The notes below the pieces were generated by a model. It had not been told where the DNA came from, did not search any database, and worked only from the letters and a program-made list of their open reading frames with translations. The position numbers were made by a program, and so were the translations under genes. Positions 7,886 through 17,076 of a DNA stretch of 64,000 nucleotides are shown here, piece after piece (within the stretch, counting starts at the first letter, position 1; each line of letters begins with the position of its first letter). The DNA comes from Massilia alkalitolerans DSM 17462 (GTDB taxonomy: Bacteria > Pseudomonadota > Gammaproteobacteria > Burkholderiales > Burkholderiaceae_D), in assembly GCF_000427785.1 (NCBI RefSeq), contig NZ_ATYR01000024.1:16367-80366 (forward strand). The letters are read 5' to 3'.

Positions 7886-7911
7886 ATCCGGGCAGGGCTG
7901 CCTGCCCGGAT
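7886..7911. terminator. hairpin between convergent genes
   Basis: ATCCGGGCAGG (7886-7896) pairs perfectly with CCTGCCCGGAT (7901-7911) around a GCTG loop, an 11-bp stem between the convergent rfaE2 and PEP-CTERM genes. There is no clear T tract on either side, so it may act as a bidirectional stop or as a 3'-end stabiliser. Confidence 0.6.
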
Positions 7912-7920
7912 ACAAGCAGC

Positions 7921-8679
7921 TCAGGCCTTGCGTTGACGGCGACGCAGTGCCGTCATGCCTGCCATGCCCAGGCCCAGCAGTACGATACTACCGGGTTCCG
8001 GCACATCGTTGCCGCCGCCTTCGCCATCATCGGGGAGAACTTGCACGAAGAAGGTGTCATGGCCGCCGTTCGCGCTGGACAAGGATGCGGCGAGGCCAAT
8101 CCGGTTGGACGAATCCCAGAAATCCTGTGAAGCCAGGGCCTGGGCAGCATCGAGCTTGAAGGCATAGCCCGACTTGCCCGTGCCAGTGTCAGTACCCTCA
8201 CCCTCTACGGATTCCTCGAAGGTGATCGGTGCGAAGGCGCCTGAATTCCATAGAGACTCTCCACCGTCGGAATAGATGGTCAGGACCAGTGACTCAAGTC
8301 TAATACTGTCTCCACCAGGTTCGACAGGGTTAAAGATGAAATACAGTTGACTGGTCTGAGTGACGTTCAATTGGCTAAAAGACCATGTCGAGGCAAGCAC
8401 CTTGGAGTTCCCATCGGCCTGGACGTCGCCGGTCGTGTCGTCCGTTCCATCGGTATCGCGAAACACCGAACCCGACGATTTTCCGTAGTCAGGGTTGTCG
8501 ACCCCACGAGGCAGGTTTTTCCGATTGTCGTTCTTTAGGGTCAACACAGTGTTCACATTACCGATCCCGGACCCGGAATCGGTGACTTTGCCGGCTGAAA
8601 TAAGTGAGGCTTGACTAGGTGTTGACAAAACCCCAAGCAGCGCTGTAGCAAGCGCCCATTTATAAGTCCTGAGTTTCAT
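7921..8679 (-). CDS. PEP-CTERM sorted exported protein
   Basis: A 252-residue exported protein with a signal peptide (cleavage after SQA near residue 24) and the tail VPEPGSIVLLGLGMAG followed by TALRRRQRKA, a canonical PEP-CTERM exosortase substrate. The middle is Ser/Gly/Asp-rich with no recognised catalytic motif; SQLYFIFNP and LESLVLTIYSDGG suggest a beta sandwich. A good AAGGA sits 5 nt before the ATG. Codon use is less G+C-biased than in its neighbours, and the AT-rich block upstream adds to the impression of acquired DNA. Confidence 0.88.
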   Translation of the reverse strand: MKLRTYKWALATALLGVLSTPSQASLISAGKVTDSGSGIGNVNTVLTLKNDNRKNLPRGVDNPDYGKSSGSVFRDTDGTDDTTGDVQADGNSKVLASTWSFSQLNVTQTSQLYFIFNPVEPGGDSIRLESLVLTIYSDGGESLWNSGAFAPITFEESVEGEGTDTGTGKSGYAFKLDAAQALASQDFWDSSNRIGLAASLSSANGGHDTFFVQVLPDDGEGGGNDVPEPGSIVLLGLGMAGMTALRRRQRKA

Positions 8680-9095
8680 AAAATTCCTTTCAGGGAAGCT
8701 TTTCCCGAAGATTAAACCCCTAAAGAACTAATTTCGTTTAGTTTTGGCGGCCTCTAAAGTTTCAGTTGGTAATCAATAATCATCATTCTTAAGAGGTAGC
8801 CGTATTCATGCATGATTCATACCAGGAGTTACAAAACGCATTATAATCAAATGCTTGCATGTATTTACGATATTGGTGAAGTGGTCACTGTCAAATTCAT
8901 CGACAAGATTGGTGCAAATGTACATGTAAGGAAGAAAAATATCTTAATGGAAATAATTTATACAAATGAAATCAACATGTTAAGTGTTTAATGTTTCTGA
9001 AAATTCTGATCAGGGTTGACCTTGCTCTAAAGAAAATTTTACGAAAAGTAGTAAATTTAGTTGCGTTCAGGAATCAAGGGTAATAACATCTGGTT
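8680..9095. other. AT-rich intergenic block
   Basis: About 415 bases of strikingly AT-rich sequence in a G+C-rich genome, between the divergent PEP-CTERM gene and the riboswitch of the S8 protease. It must contain the promoters of both. A TTGACC at 9016-9021 is a possible -35 for the protease transcript, but I see no convincing -10 at the right distance. A 46-codon frame at 8851-8991 on the plus strand has a TATAAT just before its ATG and no ribosome site; I do not call it a gene. Confidence 0.6.
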
Positions 9096-9097
9096 TC

Positions 9098-9180
9098 TGA
9101 AAAAGGCAAACCGTGCGAAAGCGCGGGACGCAAAGTCACGGTCTACCGGGCGGATGCCCCAGGACGGCAGGACTGCCATA
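9098..9180 (+). promoter_or_regulatory. cyclic-di-GMP-I (GEMM-I) riboswitch aptamer
   Basis: The sequence carries the GEMM-I signature in order: GGCAAACC (9105-9112), a hairpin CCGTGC-GAAA-GCGCGG with the GNRA tetraloop, the near-invariant GGGACGCAAAGTCA (9125-9138), and the 3' receptor-type hairpin GGACGGCAGGACTGCC (9162-9177). This is the layout of the Vibrio cholerae Vc2 aptamer. It lies about 95 nt upstream of the S8 protease start, so it would place that secreted protease under cyclic-di-GMP control. Confidence 0.88.
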
Positions 9181-9273
9181 CGCAACTACGCTTCCCGGAC
9201 TCCACCGTGCAGTCCGGTATGGAGGCGCGTGCTCCTGCGGCAGTCCTGTTGAGAACACTTAACAGGAAATGCC
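9168..9273 (+). promoter_or_regulatory. riboswitch expression platform with ribosome-site sequestering hairpin
   Basis: Two competing pairings are visible. CAGGACTGCC in the aptamer 3' strand (9168-9177) is perfectly complementary to GGCAGTCCTG (9239-9248). The latter overlaps TCCTGTT (9244-9250), which can instead pair with AACAGGA (9261-9267), the ribosome-binding site 6 nt before the ATG at 9274. A third hairpin, CCGGACT/AGTCCGG, lies at 9195-9217. The simplest reading is translational control: ligand-bound aptamer frees 9244-9250 to mask the ribosome site. The sign of regulation is inferred. Confidence 0.6.
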
Positions 9274-11061
9274 ATGCACACCAATTACATCCCATTCGCG
9301 CTGCGTGCCCTGACGTTTGCCGTGCTCGGCGCCGGCGCTCTCTGCGCCGCAGCTGCACCGGCCAACGATGAGCTGCTGGTCAAGGGCCGCATGCTGGTCG
9401 AAGTCCGCGACGGCGTGACCACCGATGCGCTCGGCAAGATGGTCGAGACGCCCGGCCACAAGCGCTACAAGCTCGGCCAGAGCGGCATCTATATCGTCGA
9501 CCTGCCGGCCAATGCGTCCGAGAAGGCCGTGCTGGCGCGCCTGAAGAACAACCCGCATGTGAAATCGGCCGAGCAGGATCGCCTGGTGCCGAGCACGCTC
9601 GCGGTGAACGACCCTTACATCGGCAGCGCCTGGCACGTCGGCAAGATCGGCGCCAACGCCGCCTGGGACCTGGCCCAGGGCAGCGGCGTAACGATCGCGA
9701 TCCTCGATTCGGGCATCGACGCCGCCCATCCGGACCTGGCGCCGAACCTCGTCGGCGGCTACAACGTCTACGATGCGAACACCAACCTGGCCGACGTCTG
9801 CGGCCACGGCACCTCGGTCGCGGGCGCCGCCGCGGCGGTCAACGACAATGCCATCGGCGTGGCCGGGATCGCAGGTCGCGCGCGCATCATGCCGGTGCGT
9901 GTCGCCTACAAGAAAGCCACCGACGGCGGCTGCTATGCCGCCTACAGCACCGTCGCCAGCGGCCTTATCTACGCCGCCGACAACGGCGCCCGCGTCGCCA
10001 ACGTCAGCTACGGCGGCGTCACCACCAGCTCCTCGGTGACCAGCGCGGCGAACTACATGAAGTCGAAGGGCGGCCTGGTCTTCGTTTCGTCCGGTAACAC
10101 CGGCACCGACCAGGGCTATGCTCCCAACAGCGCCATGATCGTGGTCGGCGCCACCGACAGCAACGACAACCGCGCCAGCTGGTCGAGCTACGGCAGCTTC
10201 GTGACGCTGACCGCACCCGGCAGCGGCATCTGGACCACGCGCATGGGGAACAGCTACGCCGCCGTCAACGGCACCTCGTATGCGAGTCCGGTGGCCGCCG
10301 GCGTGGCCGCGCTGATGATGGCCGCCGCGCCGACCGTCTCCAACAGCCGCATCGAAAGCCTGCTCTACTCGACGGCGGTGGACCTCGGCGCCGTCGGCCG
10401 CGACAACTACTTCGGCCATGGCCGGGTCAATGCCGCCGCCGCGGTGCAGGCCGCACTGGCCGCCGCCCCTGTCGTGGACAGCAGCGCGCCCAGTGTCGCC
10501 ATCCAGGCTCCGCTCGGCAGCAGCACGGTGTCCGGCCTGGTGGCCGTCGATGCCGGCGCCAGCGACAATGTCGGCGTGACGCGCGTCGACCTGCAGGTCA
10601 ACGGCACCACGGTGGCCAGCGACACCAGCGCACCCTACGGCTTCAGCTGGAATTCGGCGGGCGTGCCGAACGGGATGGCCAACCTGGTCGCCGTCGCTTA
10701 CGACGCCGCCGGCAATGCCGGCCGCTCGGCCAGCGTGGCCGTCAACGTCGCCAACGCCACCACCGTTCCGACCGCGAGCAAGGACACCAGCGCGCCGGCG
10801 GTCAGCATCGTCAATCCGGTAGCCGGCGCGGTCTCGGGCAACGTCAAGGTCAGCGTGAGCGCGAGCGACAACCTGGGCGCCGCAGCGCTGTCCCAGCAAC
10901 TGCTGGTGAATAATGCCGTGGTGGCGCAGGGCAGCGGCGGCAGCCTGTCGTACACCTGGAATACGCGCAAGCTGAAACCGGGCACCCATACGCTCCAGGC
11001 GATCGTGCGTGACGCCGCCGGCAACGTCGGCAGCGCGAGCGTGAGCGTGACGATCCGCTGA
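9274..11061 (+). CDS. secreted S8 (subtilisin-like) serine protease
   Basis: A 595-residue exported protease. A signal peptide occupies residues 1-28, a propeptide-like region to about 115, and the S8 domain has the triad Asp145 (AILDSGID), His178 (CGHGTSVAGAA) and Ser335 (NGTSYASPVAAG), with the oxyanion region in FVSSGNTGTD. Two Ig-like repeats follow (about 405-495 and 510-595), each ending in YDAAGNAG or RDAAGNVG, probably for substrate or surface binding. The ATG at 9274 is preceded by AGGA, which is part of the riboswitch hairpin. Expression is expected to respond to cyclic-di-GMP, linking proteolysis to the motile/sessile switch. Confidence 0.92.
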   Translation: MHTNYIPFALRALTFAVLGAGALCAAAAPANDELLVKGRMLVEVRDGVTTDALGKMVETPGHKRYKLGQSGIYIVDLPANASEKAVLARLKNNPHVKSAEQDRLVPSTLAVNDPYIGSAWHVGKIGANAAWDLAQGSGVTIAILDSGIDAAHPDLAPNLVGGYNVYDANTNLADVCGHGTSVAGAAAAVNDNAIGVAGIAGRARIMPVRVAYKKATDGGCYAAYSTVASGLIYAADNGARVANVSYGGVTTSSSVTSAANYMKSKGGLVFVSSGNTGTDQGYAPNSAMIVVGATDSNDNRASWSSYGSFVTLTAPGSGIWTTRMGNSYAAVNGTSYASPVAAGVAALMMAAAPTVSNSRIESLLYSTAVDLGAVGRDNYFGHGRVNAAAAVQAALAAAPVVDSSAPSVAIQAPLGSSTVSGLVAVDAGASDNVGVTRVDLQVNGTTVASDTSAPYGFSWNSAGVPNGMANLVAVAYDAAGNAGRSASVAVNVANATTVPTASKDTSAPAVSIVNPVAGAVSGNVKVSVSASDNLGAAALSQQLLVNNAVVAQGSGGSLSYTWNTRKLKPGTHTLQAIVRDAAGNVGSASVSVTIR

Positions 11062-11087
11062 GCTTCAAACGCCTCTTGTCCTTCCAG

Positions 11088-11110
11088 CGCCCGGTGCACC
11101 GTACCGGGCG
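11088..11110 (+). terminator. possible intrinsic terminator after the S8 protease
   Basis: CGCCCGGT (11088-11095) pairs with ACCGGGCG (11103-11110) across a 7-nt loop and is followed by a T-containing stretch (TTGTGCATTT). It is 27 nt past the protease stop. The T tract is poor. Confidence 0.45.
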
Positions 11111-11160
11111 TTGTGCATTTCGTGGCAAGATTGCCGGAACTTAGACAGACAGGAGTCCGC

Positions 11161-11993
11161 ATGCTGATCGCCCAAGTCACCGACCTGCACCTGCACGCGG
11201 ACCCCGGCCATCCAAACCTGGCGCGTTTCAACAGGGTGCTGGATCACCTCCTGTCCCTGCAGCCGCAGCCCGGACTACTTGTCCTGAGCGGCGACCTGGC
11301 CGACGACGGCGCGCCCGAGAGCTACCGTCACCTGCAGGGGGCGCTGGCGCGCTGGCCGCATCCGCTGCGTTTCGCGCTGGGCAACCACGACCATCGTGCG
11401 CATTTCCGCGCCGTGTTCGGCGAGCGCCACGACGCGGACGGTTTCGTGCAGGGCCGCGCCGAGTTCGACGGACTGGAGGTCCTGGTCCTCGACAGCCTCG
11501 ACGAGGGCCGCCACGGCGGCGCCTTCTGCGAGGCGCGCGCCGCGTGGCTGCGCCGGGCCGTGCAGGACTGCAGCGGTGCGCCGCTGCTGGTCTTCCTGCA
11601 CCATCCGCCCGTCGACGTCGGCATTCCCTGGATCGACCCGGGTCCGGGCCAGGACTGGATCGCCCGCCTCAATGCCGCGCTGCAGGGCGCGCAGGTCGCG
11701 GGCATCTGCACCGGCCACGTGCACCTGGCCGGCGTGTTTCCCTGGCGCGGCCGCCAGGTCGTGACCTGCCCGTCCTCGTCCTCGGACCTGAGCCTGTCTT
11801 TCTCGCCCATGGGGGCCGGGCAGCCGGACGGACGGGCGCTGGTGGAGCAGGGCGAGCCGGCCTTCGCCCTGCACCGCTGGGAGGACGGCGCCCTGGCGAC
11901 GCTCTTCGGCCGCTGCCCGCAGCGCGTGCTGGCGCGCTGGGATGCGGGCACGCAGCCCATGGTGGCGGCGATGCTGGCCGAAAAGAACCTGCC

Positions 11994-11997
<4 letters not shown>
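11161..11997 (+). CDS. calcineurin-like metallophosphoesterase (CpdA-like phosphodiesterase)
   Basis: A 278-residue cytoplasmic enzyme with all five metal-binding blocks of class III cyclic-nucleotide phosphodiesterases: DLHLH (residues 8-12), SGDLADDG, GNHDHR, FLHHPP and TGHVHLAG. E. coli CpdA hydrolyses 3',5'-cAMP; this length and motif set fit, but related enzymes act on other phosphodiesters. CAGGAG lies 7 nt before the ATG. Its TAG stop overlaps the stop of the convergent ABC operon by four bases (11994-11997). Confidence 0.85.
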
Positions 11998-12708
<711 letters not shown>

Positions 12709-12716
<8 letters not shown>

Positions 12717-13911
12717 GGCGAATCGCCTCCACCGGATCGAGGGCCGCCGCGCGCCGCGCCGGCACCGCCGCCGACACGATCCCGGTCACGGTCGCCAGCG
12801 CCGCCGCGCCCGCCAACAGCGCGGGATCGAGCGGGATGGTGAACAGCTTCGGCCCGAAGGTATTGAACGCGCCCACCAGGGCGTAGCCGGCGGCCCCGCC
12901 CAGCAGCGAACCGGCCAGCCCGAGCAGCGCGCCCTGCACCAGGAACACGCGCAGCATCTGCCCGCGCGTGATGCCCATCGCGCGCAGGATCCCGATCTCG
13001 CGGGTGCGCTGGACCACGCTGACCGACAGCACGCTGGCGATGCCGAGGGCCACGCTCAGGGCCACGAAGGTGCTGATCATCCGCGTCGACAGGCTTTGCG
13101 AGCGCAGCGCGTTCATCAGCTGCGCATTGGTTTCCATCCAGCTCTCCACTTTCAGGCCGGTCAGGCGGGCGGTGCGCGCGGCGATCTCGCGCGCCGCGAA
13201 GATGTCGTCCACGGTCAGGTCGATCACGGTGGCGGCGCCCGGCAGGTCGAGCAGCGACTGGGCCTGCTTCATGTCCAGGTAGACGTAGCGCGCATCCAGC
13301 TCGCGCACGCCCAGCTCGAAGATGCCGGCCACGTTCACCACGCTCTCGCGCCCCTGGCCGCCATCGAGCCGCAGCTTGTCGCCGACCCGCATGCCGAGGT
13401 CCCTGGCCAGCTGCCTGCCGATCACCGCGTCGCCCGCGCCGATGCGAAAGGCCCCTTCCACGATGTCCTGCTGGATCGGGATGATGCGCTGGTAGCGCGG
13501 CGGATCGATGCCCACCAGCGCCACCGACTCCAGCGCATCGCCGCGCCGCGCGAAGGCCGGTCCCGAGATCAGGGGGGAGACCGCCGTGATGCGCGGCAGG
13601 GTATCGAGCACGTCGCGCACTTCCTGCCAGTTGTTGATCGAGCGCAGGCGCTGGGCGCGCTTGCTCTCCAGTACCAGCTGGGTGGTGCCCGCAGGCGGCG
13701 CCAGCACCCGGTTGTGCTCTTCGGTGGGCTGGACCTTGATGTGGGCCTGGGTTCCCAGGGTACGGTCAATGATGTTGGCCTGTAGCCCGTTGATCAGGGC
13801 GGTCAGGAACACGATGACGGCGACGCCGACGCCGATCCCCACCAGGATCAGGATGCTCTGCGCCCGGCCTTCGCGCAGGAAGCGGGTGGCGATGGTCCAC
13901 TCGAGCCACAT
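12709..13911 (-). CDS. FtsX/MacB-type ABC transporter permease
   Basis: A 400-residue permease with one N-terminal membrane segment (residues 18-43), a large periplasmic MacB-PCD-like domain to about 270, and three C-terminal segments forming the FtsX domain (STFVALSVALGIASVLSVSV, QGALLGLAGSLLGGAAG and LATVTGIVSAAVPARRAAAL with the family-typical ARRAAALDPVEAIRH end). It is separated from the adaptor gene by 3 nt and overlaps the ATPase gene by 8 nt, so the three are one translational unit. Confidence 0.9.
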
Positions 13912-13914
13912 GGG

Positions 13915-15159
13915 TCAGTCCAGCCTGGCCGGCAGTTCCCTGCGGGTGGCCGAGTCGGCCGGCATCGCGGCCGGCGCCGGCCGTACCCGGTCTCCAGCGC
14001 GCAGGGTGGCGGGCGGATCCGCCAGCACCCAGTCGCCGGCGCGCAGGCCGGCCGTGACCTCGGTCTGGACCAGGCCGCGCAGGCCGAGCTGGATGCGGCG
14101 CCGCTCGGCCCGGCCGTCCGCCACCACCCAGGTCTCGGCCTGCCGGCCCTGCACCGCAAGCAGGGCGTCGTTCGGGACCACGATGGCGCGCTCGCGCCGG
14201 CCGGTTTCCACGTTCACCGAGACGGTCATGTCCTGGCGCAGGAAGGCGGGCGCCGGATCGACGGCGAGGCGCAGGTCCACGGTGCCGCGCTGGGGATCGA
14301 CGGCGGGGGCGATGAAATCGACCCGGGCCCCGAAGGGCTGCAGCGGATAGGCGTCGGCGACGCAGACCGCGCCCTGGCCGACGGCCAGCACTTCGAGGTT
14401 CTTCTCGTCCACCGGCACCAGGATCTCGGTGTCTCCCGCGCGCGCGATCTCGAACAGGATGCGGCCCGGCTGCACCAGGTCGCCCGGCTCGGCGTTGCGG
14501 GTCAGGACCGTGCCGGCGACTTCGGCGCGGATGGTGGTTTTGGCCAGCTGCGCCCTGGCATTGGCGAGCCGCGCGCGCGCCGCCTGTTCGCCGGGATTGC
14601 CCGGCACCAGCGCACGCGCGGCGAGGCGCGCCTGCTCGGCCGCGATGCGGGCCACGGTTTCGGCCTGCGCCGCCTGTTCCATGGCCTCGCGCGTGATCAT
14701 CTGGCGCTGGAACAGGTCGCGCCGGCGCGCCGCTTCACGGCTGGCCTGGGCCAGTCGCGCCTCGGCTTCGCGCAGGCTGGCCTGGGCCTGCGGCCGGGTC
14801 GACTGCTGCAGCTGGGCCAGCTCGGCCTCGGCTTCGCGCACCGCCGCCTCGAGGTCGTCGGCGCGCAGGATCGCCAGCACGTCGCCCGGCCGCACCGCGT
14901 CGCCTTCGCGCACGCGCCGTTCCAGCACCACCGCCGTCAGCGGACTGCCGACCTGGGCGCGCGAGACCGCCGCCACCCGGCCGGTGGCCACCACGGTCTG
15001 CACCATGGGCCGCTCGCGCAACTGGTAGGCGGCCAGCTCCGGCCCGCGCATGCCGTGGAGCAGCCACCAGGCCAGCGCAGCCAGGATCAGGACGGAGGCA
15101 ATGACGAGCAGTCGACGTCGTTTCACGGCATTCTTTTTGTTGGAATTGATGAGCTTCAT
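13915..15159 (-). CDS. periplasmic adaptor (HlyD/MacA-type) of an efflux ABC system
   Basis: A 414-residue membrane-fusion protein with a basic N-terminus, one membrane anchor (residues 18-36), a split lipoyl domain (VVATGRVAAVSRAQVGSPL and TVLTRNAEPGDLVQPG), a long coiled-coil hairpin at about 105-205 rich in EAEA/ARRRD heptads, and a beta-barrel region. It heads the minus-strand trio with the permease and ATPase, the usual order for a MacA-type tripartite exporter. The outer-membrane partner is not in the window. Confidence 0.9.
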   Translation of the reverse strand: MKLINSNKKNAVKRRRLLVIASVLILAALAWWLLHGMRGPELAAYQLRERPMVQTVVATGRVAAVSRAQVGSPLTAVVLERRVREGDAVRPGDVLAILRADDLEAAVREAEAELAQLQQSTRPQAQASLREAEARLAQASREAARRRDLFQRQMITREAMEQAAQAETVARIAAEQARLAARALVPGNPGEQAARARLANARAQLAKTTIRAEVAGTVLTRNAEPGDLVQPGRILFEIARAGDTEILVPVDEKNLEVLAVGQGAVCVADAYPLQPFGARVDFIAPAVDPQRGTVDLRLAVDPAPAFLRQDMTVSVNVETGRRERAIVVPNDALLAVQGRQAETWVVADGRAERRRIQLGLRGLVQTEVTAGLRAGDWVLADPPATLRAGDRVRPAPAAMPADSATRRELPARLD

Positions 15160-15362
15160 TCTAAACGAAGGACCGCGGGGCGGGGCGGCAGCCCATCCAG
15201 ATAAGCCGGTATAGACAAGCCATGTCCCTTCGCTGACCCGGTTTTAAGCAAATTTTCAAGCGTGCGTCGCGATTGTGAACCTATATTTAAGGAAGAAACA
15301 TCATAGTGAACCGCTTGCGCATACAACTTATTCAGGATGTATCACTTAACCGGAGAACTGAC

Positions 15363-16328
15363 ATGACACTGCAAGGTTTCCTCAAATATGGCTTGGTGGT
15401 CTTTGCTTTCGCGGGCAGCCTGGCCGGATGCGGCAGCAGCGACGACGATGACGATATGGCGCTAGTTCCGATGCAGAAGAACATTGCCGACGTCGCGCGC
15501 GAGCAGGGCTTCACCGCGCTGCTGGCGGCATCGAGCAAGGCCGGCGTCGCCACCACGCTGGCCGACCCCAATGCCCAGCTGACCGTGTTTGCGCCGACCG
15601 ACCGCGCCTTCGGCGACCTGGCCACCCGGCTCGGCTTCGCCAGCGCGACGGCAATGGTCGATGCCCTGCCGGCCAGCGCGCTGCAGAACATCCTGAATTA
15701 TCACGTGCTGACCAGCCGCAAGGCCTCGTCCGACCTGGCCGCGGGCGGCGCCACCCAGCAGACCGCGTATTCCTATGCCGGCGCGCCGAGCCGCCTGAAC
15801 CTCGACTTCAGCAGCGGCGTGAAGATCACCGACGCCGCCCTGACCAGCGCCACCGTCACCACTCCCGACGTCGGCGCCAGCAACGGCGTGATCCACGTGG
15901 TCGACAAGGTGCTGGTGCCGCCCGGCGTGCTGAACATCGTGCAGATGGCCCAGGCCAATCCGGTCTTCAGCTCGCTCGTCAGTGCCGTGGTCGCGAGCAA
16001 CCTGCAGGGTACGCTTGCCGGCGCCGGCCCGTTCACGGTGTTCGCACCGACCAATACCGCGTTCGCGGCCGCGCCGCAAGGCTTGACTGCGGCCCAGCTG
16101 CGTACCGTCCTGACCTATCACGTGGTGTCGGGCCAGGTGCTGTCGACGCAGATCCCGTTCGGCACGCCGGTCGCCACGGTCGCCGGCCAGAACATCGTGA
16201 TCTCGGCGGGCACGCCGCCGACCATCCGCGACACCACCGCGGCCCCGGCGCGCATCACCGCGGTCGACGTCAGGGCCAGCAACGGCGTGATCCACGTGGT
16301 CGACAAGGTCTTGATCCCGACCCTGTAA
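15363..16328 (+). CDS. fasciclin-domain lipoprotein
   Basis: A 321-residue putative lipoprotein: the signal ends with LAGC (Cys23), followed by an acidic linker SSDDDDD. Two FAS1 domains follow, at about 37-180 and 185-320, each with the hallmarks LTVFAPTD/FTVFAPTN, LNYHVL/LTYHVV and ASNGVIHVVDKVL. FAS1 domains mediate adhesion; a cell-envelope or matrix role is inferred. The ATG at 15363 has GGAG 8 nt upstream and directly precedes the signal, so it is preferred to 15306. The gene stands alone with about 200 nt of upstream sequence. Confidence 0.88.
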   Translation: MTLQGFLKYGLVVFAFAGSLAGCGSSDDDDDMALVPMQKNIADVAREQGFTALLAASSKAGVATTLADPNAQLTVFAPTDRAFGDLATRLGFASATAMVDALPASALQNILNYHVLTSRKASSDLAAGGATQQTAYSYAGAPSRLNLDFSSGVKITDAALTSATVTTPDVGASNGVIHVVDKVLVPPGVLNIVQMAQANPVFSSLVSAVVASNLQGTLAGAGPFTVFAPTNTAFAAAPQGLTAAQLRTVLTYHVVSGQVLSTQIPFGTPVATVAGQNIVISAGTPPTIRDTTAAPARITAVDVRASNGVIHVVDKVLIPTL

Positions 16329-16340
16329 GCGCGGCATTCG

Positions 16341-16368
16341 GCGGGGCGCCGTGCGCATGGCGCCCCGC
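16341..16368 (+). terminator. GC-rich hairpin after fasciclin gene
   Basis: GCGGGGCGCC (16341-16350) pairs perfectly with GGCGCCCCGC (16359-16368) across an 8-nt loop, 12 nt after the stop. No T tract follows, so termination efficiency is uncertain. Confidence 0.5.
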
Positions 16369-16413
16369 CATCCGTGGCAAGATGTCGGGTATCGACACGG
16401 ATAGAGAGCACTC

Positions 16414-17076
16414 ATGCGCATCCTGCTGGCCGAAGACGACAGTTCGCTCGGCGACACCATCCAGGCCTGGCTGCGGCTCGACGGACACGCGGTCGACTGG
16501 GTCCGCCGCGGCGACTCGGCCCGCACCGCGCTCGCGACCCACCGCTACGACTGCGTGCTGCTCGACCGCGGGCTGCCCGGCTTGTCGGGTGACGACTTGC
16601 TCGCAAGCCTGCGCGCCGCCGGCGACACCGTGCCGGTGATCCTGATCACCGCCTTCAATGCGCTGTCCGACCGGGTCGAGGGCCTGGACCTGGGCGCCGA
16701 CGACTACCTGGTCAAGCCCTTCGAGCTGGAAGAAATGTCGGCGCGCATCCGGGCGGCGGTGCGGCGCGGCGCCAGCCAGGCCAGCAACCTGCTGGCGCAC
16801 GCTGGTATCGCGCTCGACCTGGAGACCCGCCAGGCCAGCCTGCATGGCCAGCCGGTGGCGCTGACGGCGCGCGAATACCATGTGCTGCTCGCGCTCCTGC
16901 AGCGCAGGAACGGCATCGTCACCCGCGCCCAGATCGAGGAAAGCCTGTACGGCTGGGGCGAGGAAGTCGAGAGCAATGCCATCGAGGTCTACATCCACAA
17001 CCTGCGCAAGAAATTCGGCAGCGACAGCATCGTCACGGTGCGCGGCCTTGGCTACCGGCTGAAAGAACATGCGTAA
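16414..17076 (+). CDS. OmpR-family response regulator (QseB/PmrA-like)
   Basis: A 220-residue regulator with a receiver domain (acidic pair in LLAEDD, phosphoacceptor Asp51 in LLDRGLPG, Thr79, Lys101 in LVKPF) and a C-terminal winged-helix domain (about 125-218, ending VRGLGYRLKEHA). It overlaps the kinase gene by 8 nt. A YgiW-like gene follows the kinase; in E. coli ygiW adjoins qseBC, so a QseBC-type function is the best guess. A TTAA-type direct-repeat box downstream (18426) may be its target. Confidence 0.9.
   Translation: MRILLAEDDSSLGDTIQAWLRLDGHAVDWVRRGDSARTALATHRYDCVLLDRGLPGLSGDDLLASLRAAGDTVPVILITAFNALSDRVEGLDLGADDYLVKPFELEEMSARIRAAVRRGASQASNLLAHAGIALDLETRQASLHGQPVALTAREYHVLLALLQRRNGIVTRAQIEESLYGWGEEVESNAIEVYIHNLRKKFGSDSIVTVRGLGYRLKEHA

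Noticed and set aside
8851..8991. 46-codon frame in the AT-rich gap, with TATAAT just before its ATG
   Set aside because: No ribosome site, no recognisable family, and short open frames arise easily in AT-rich DNA.
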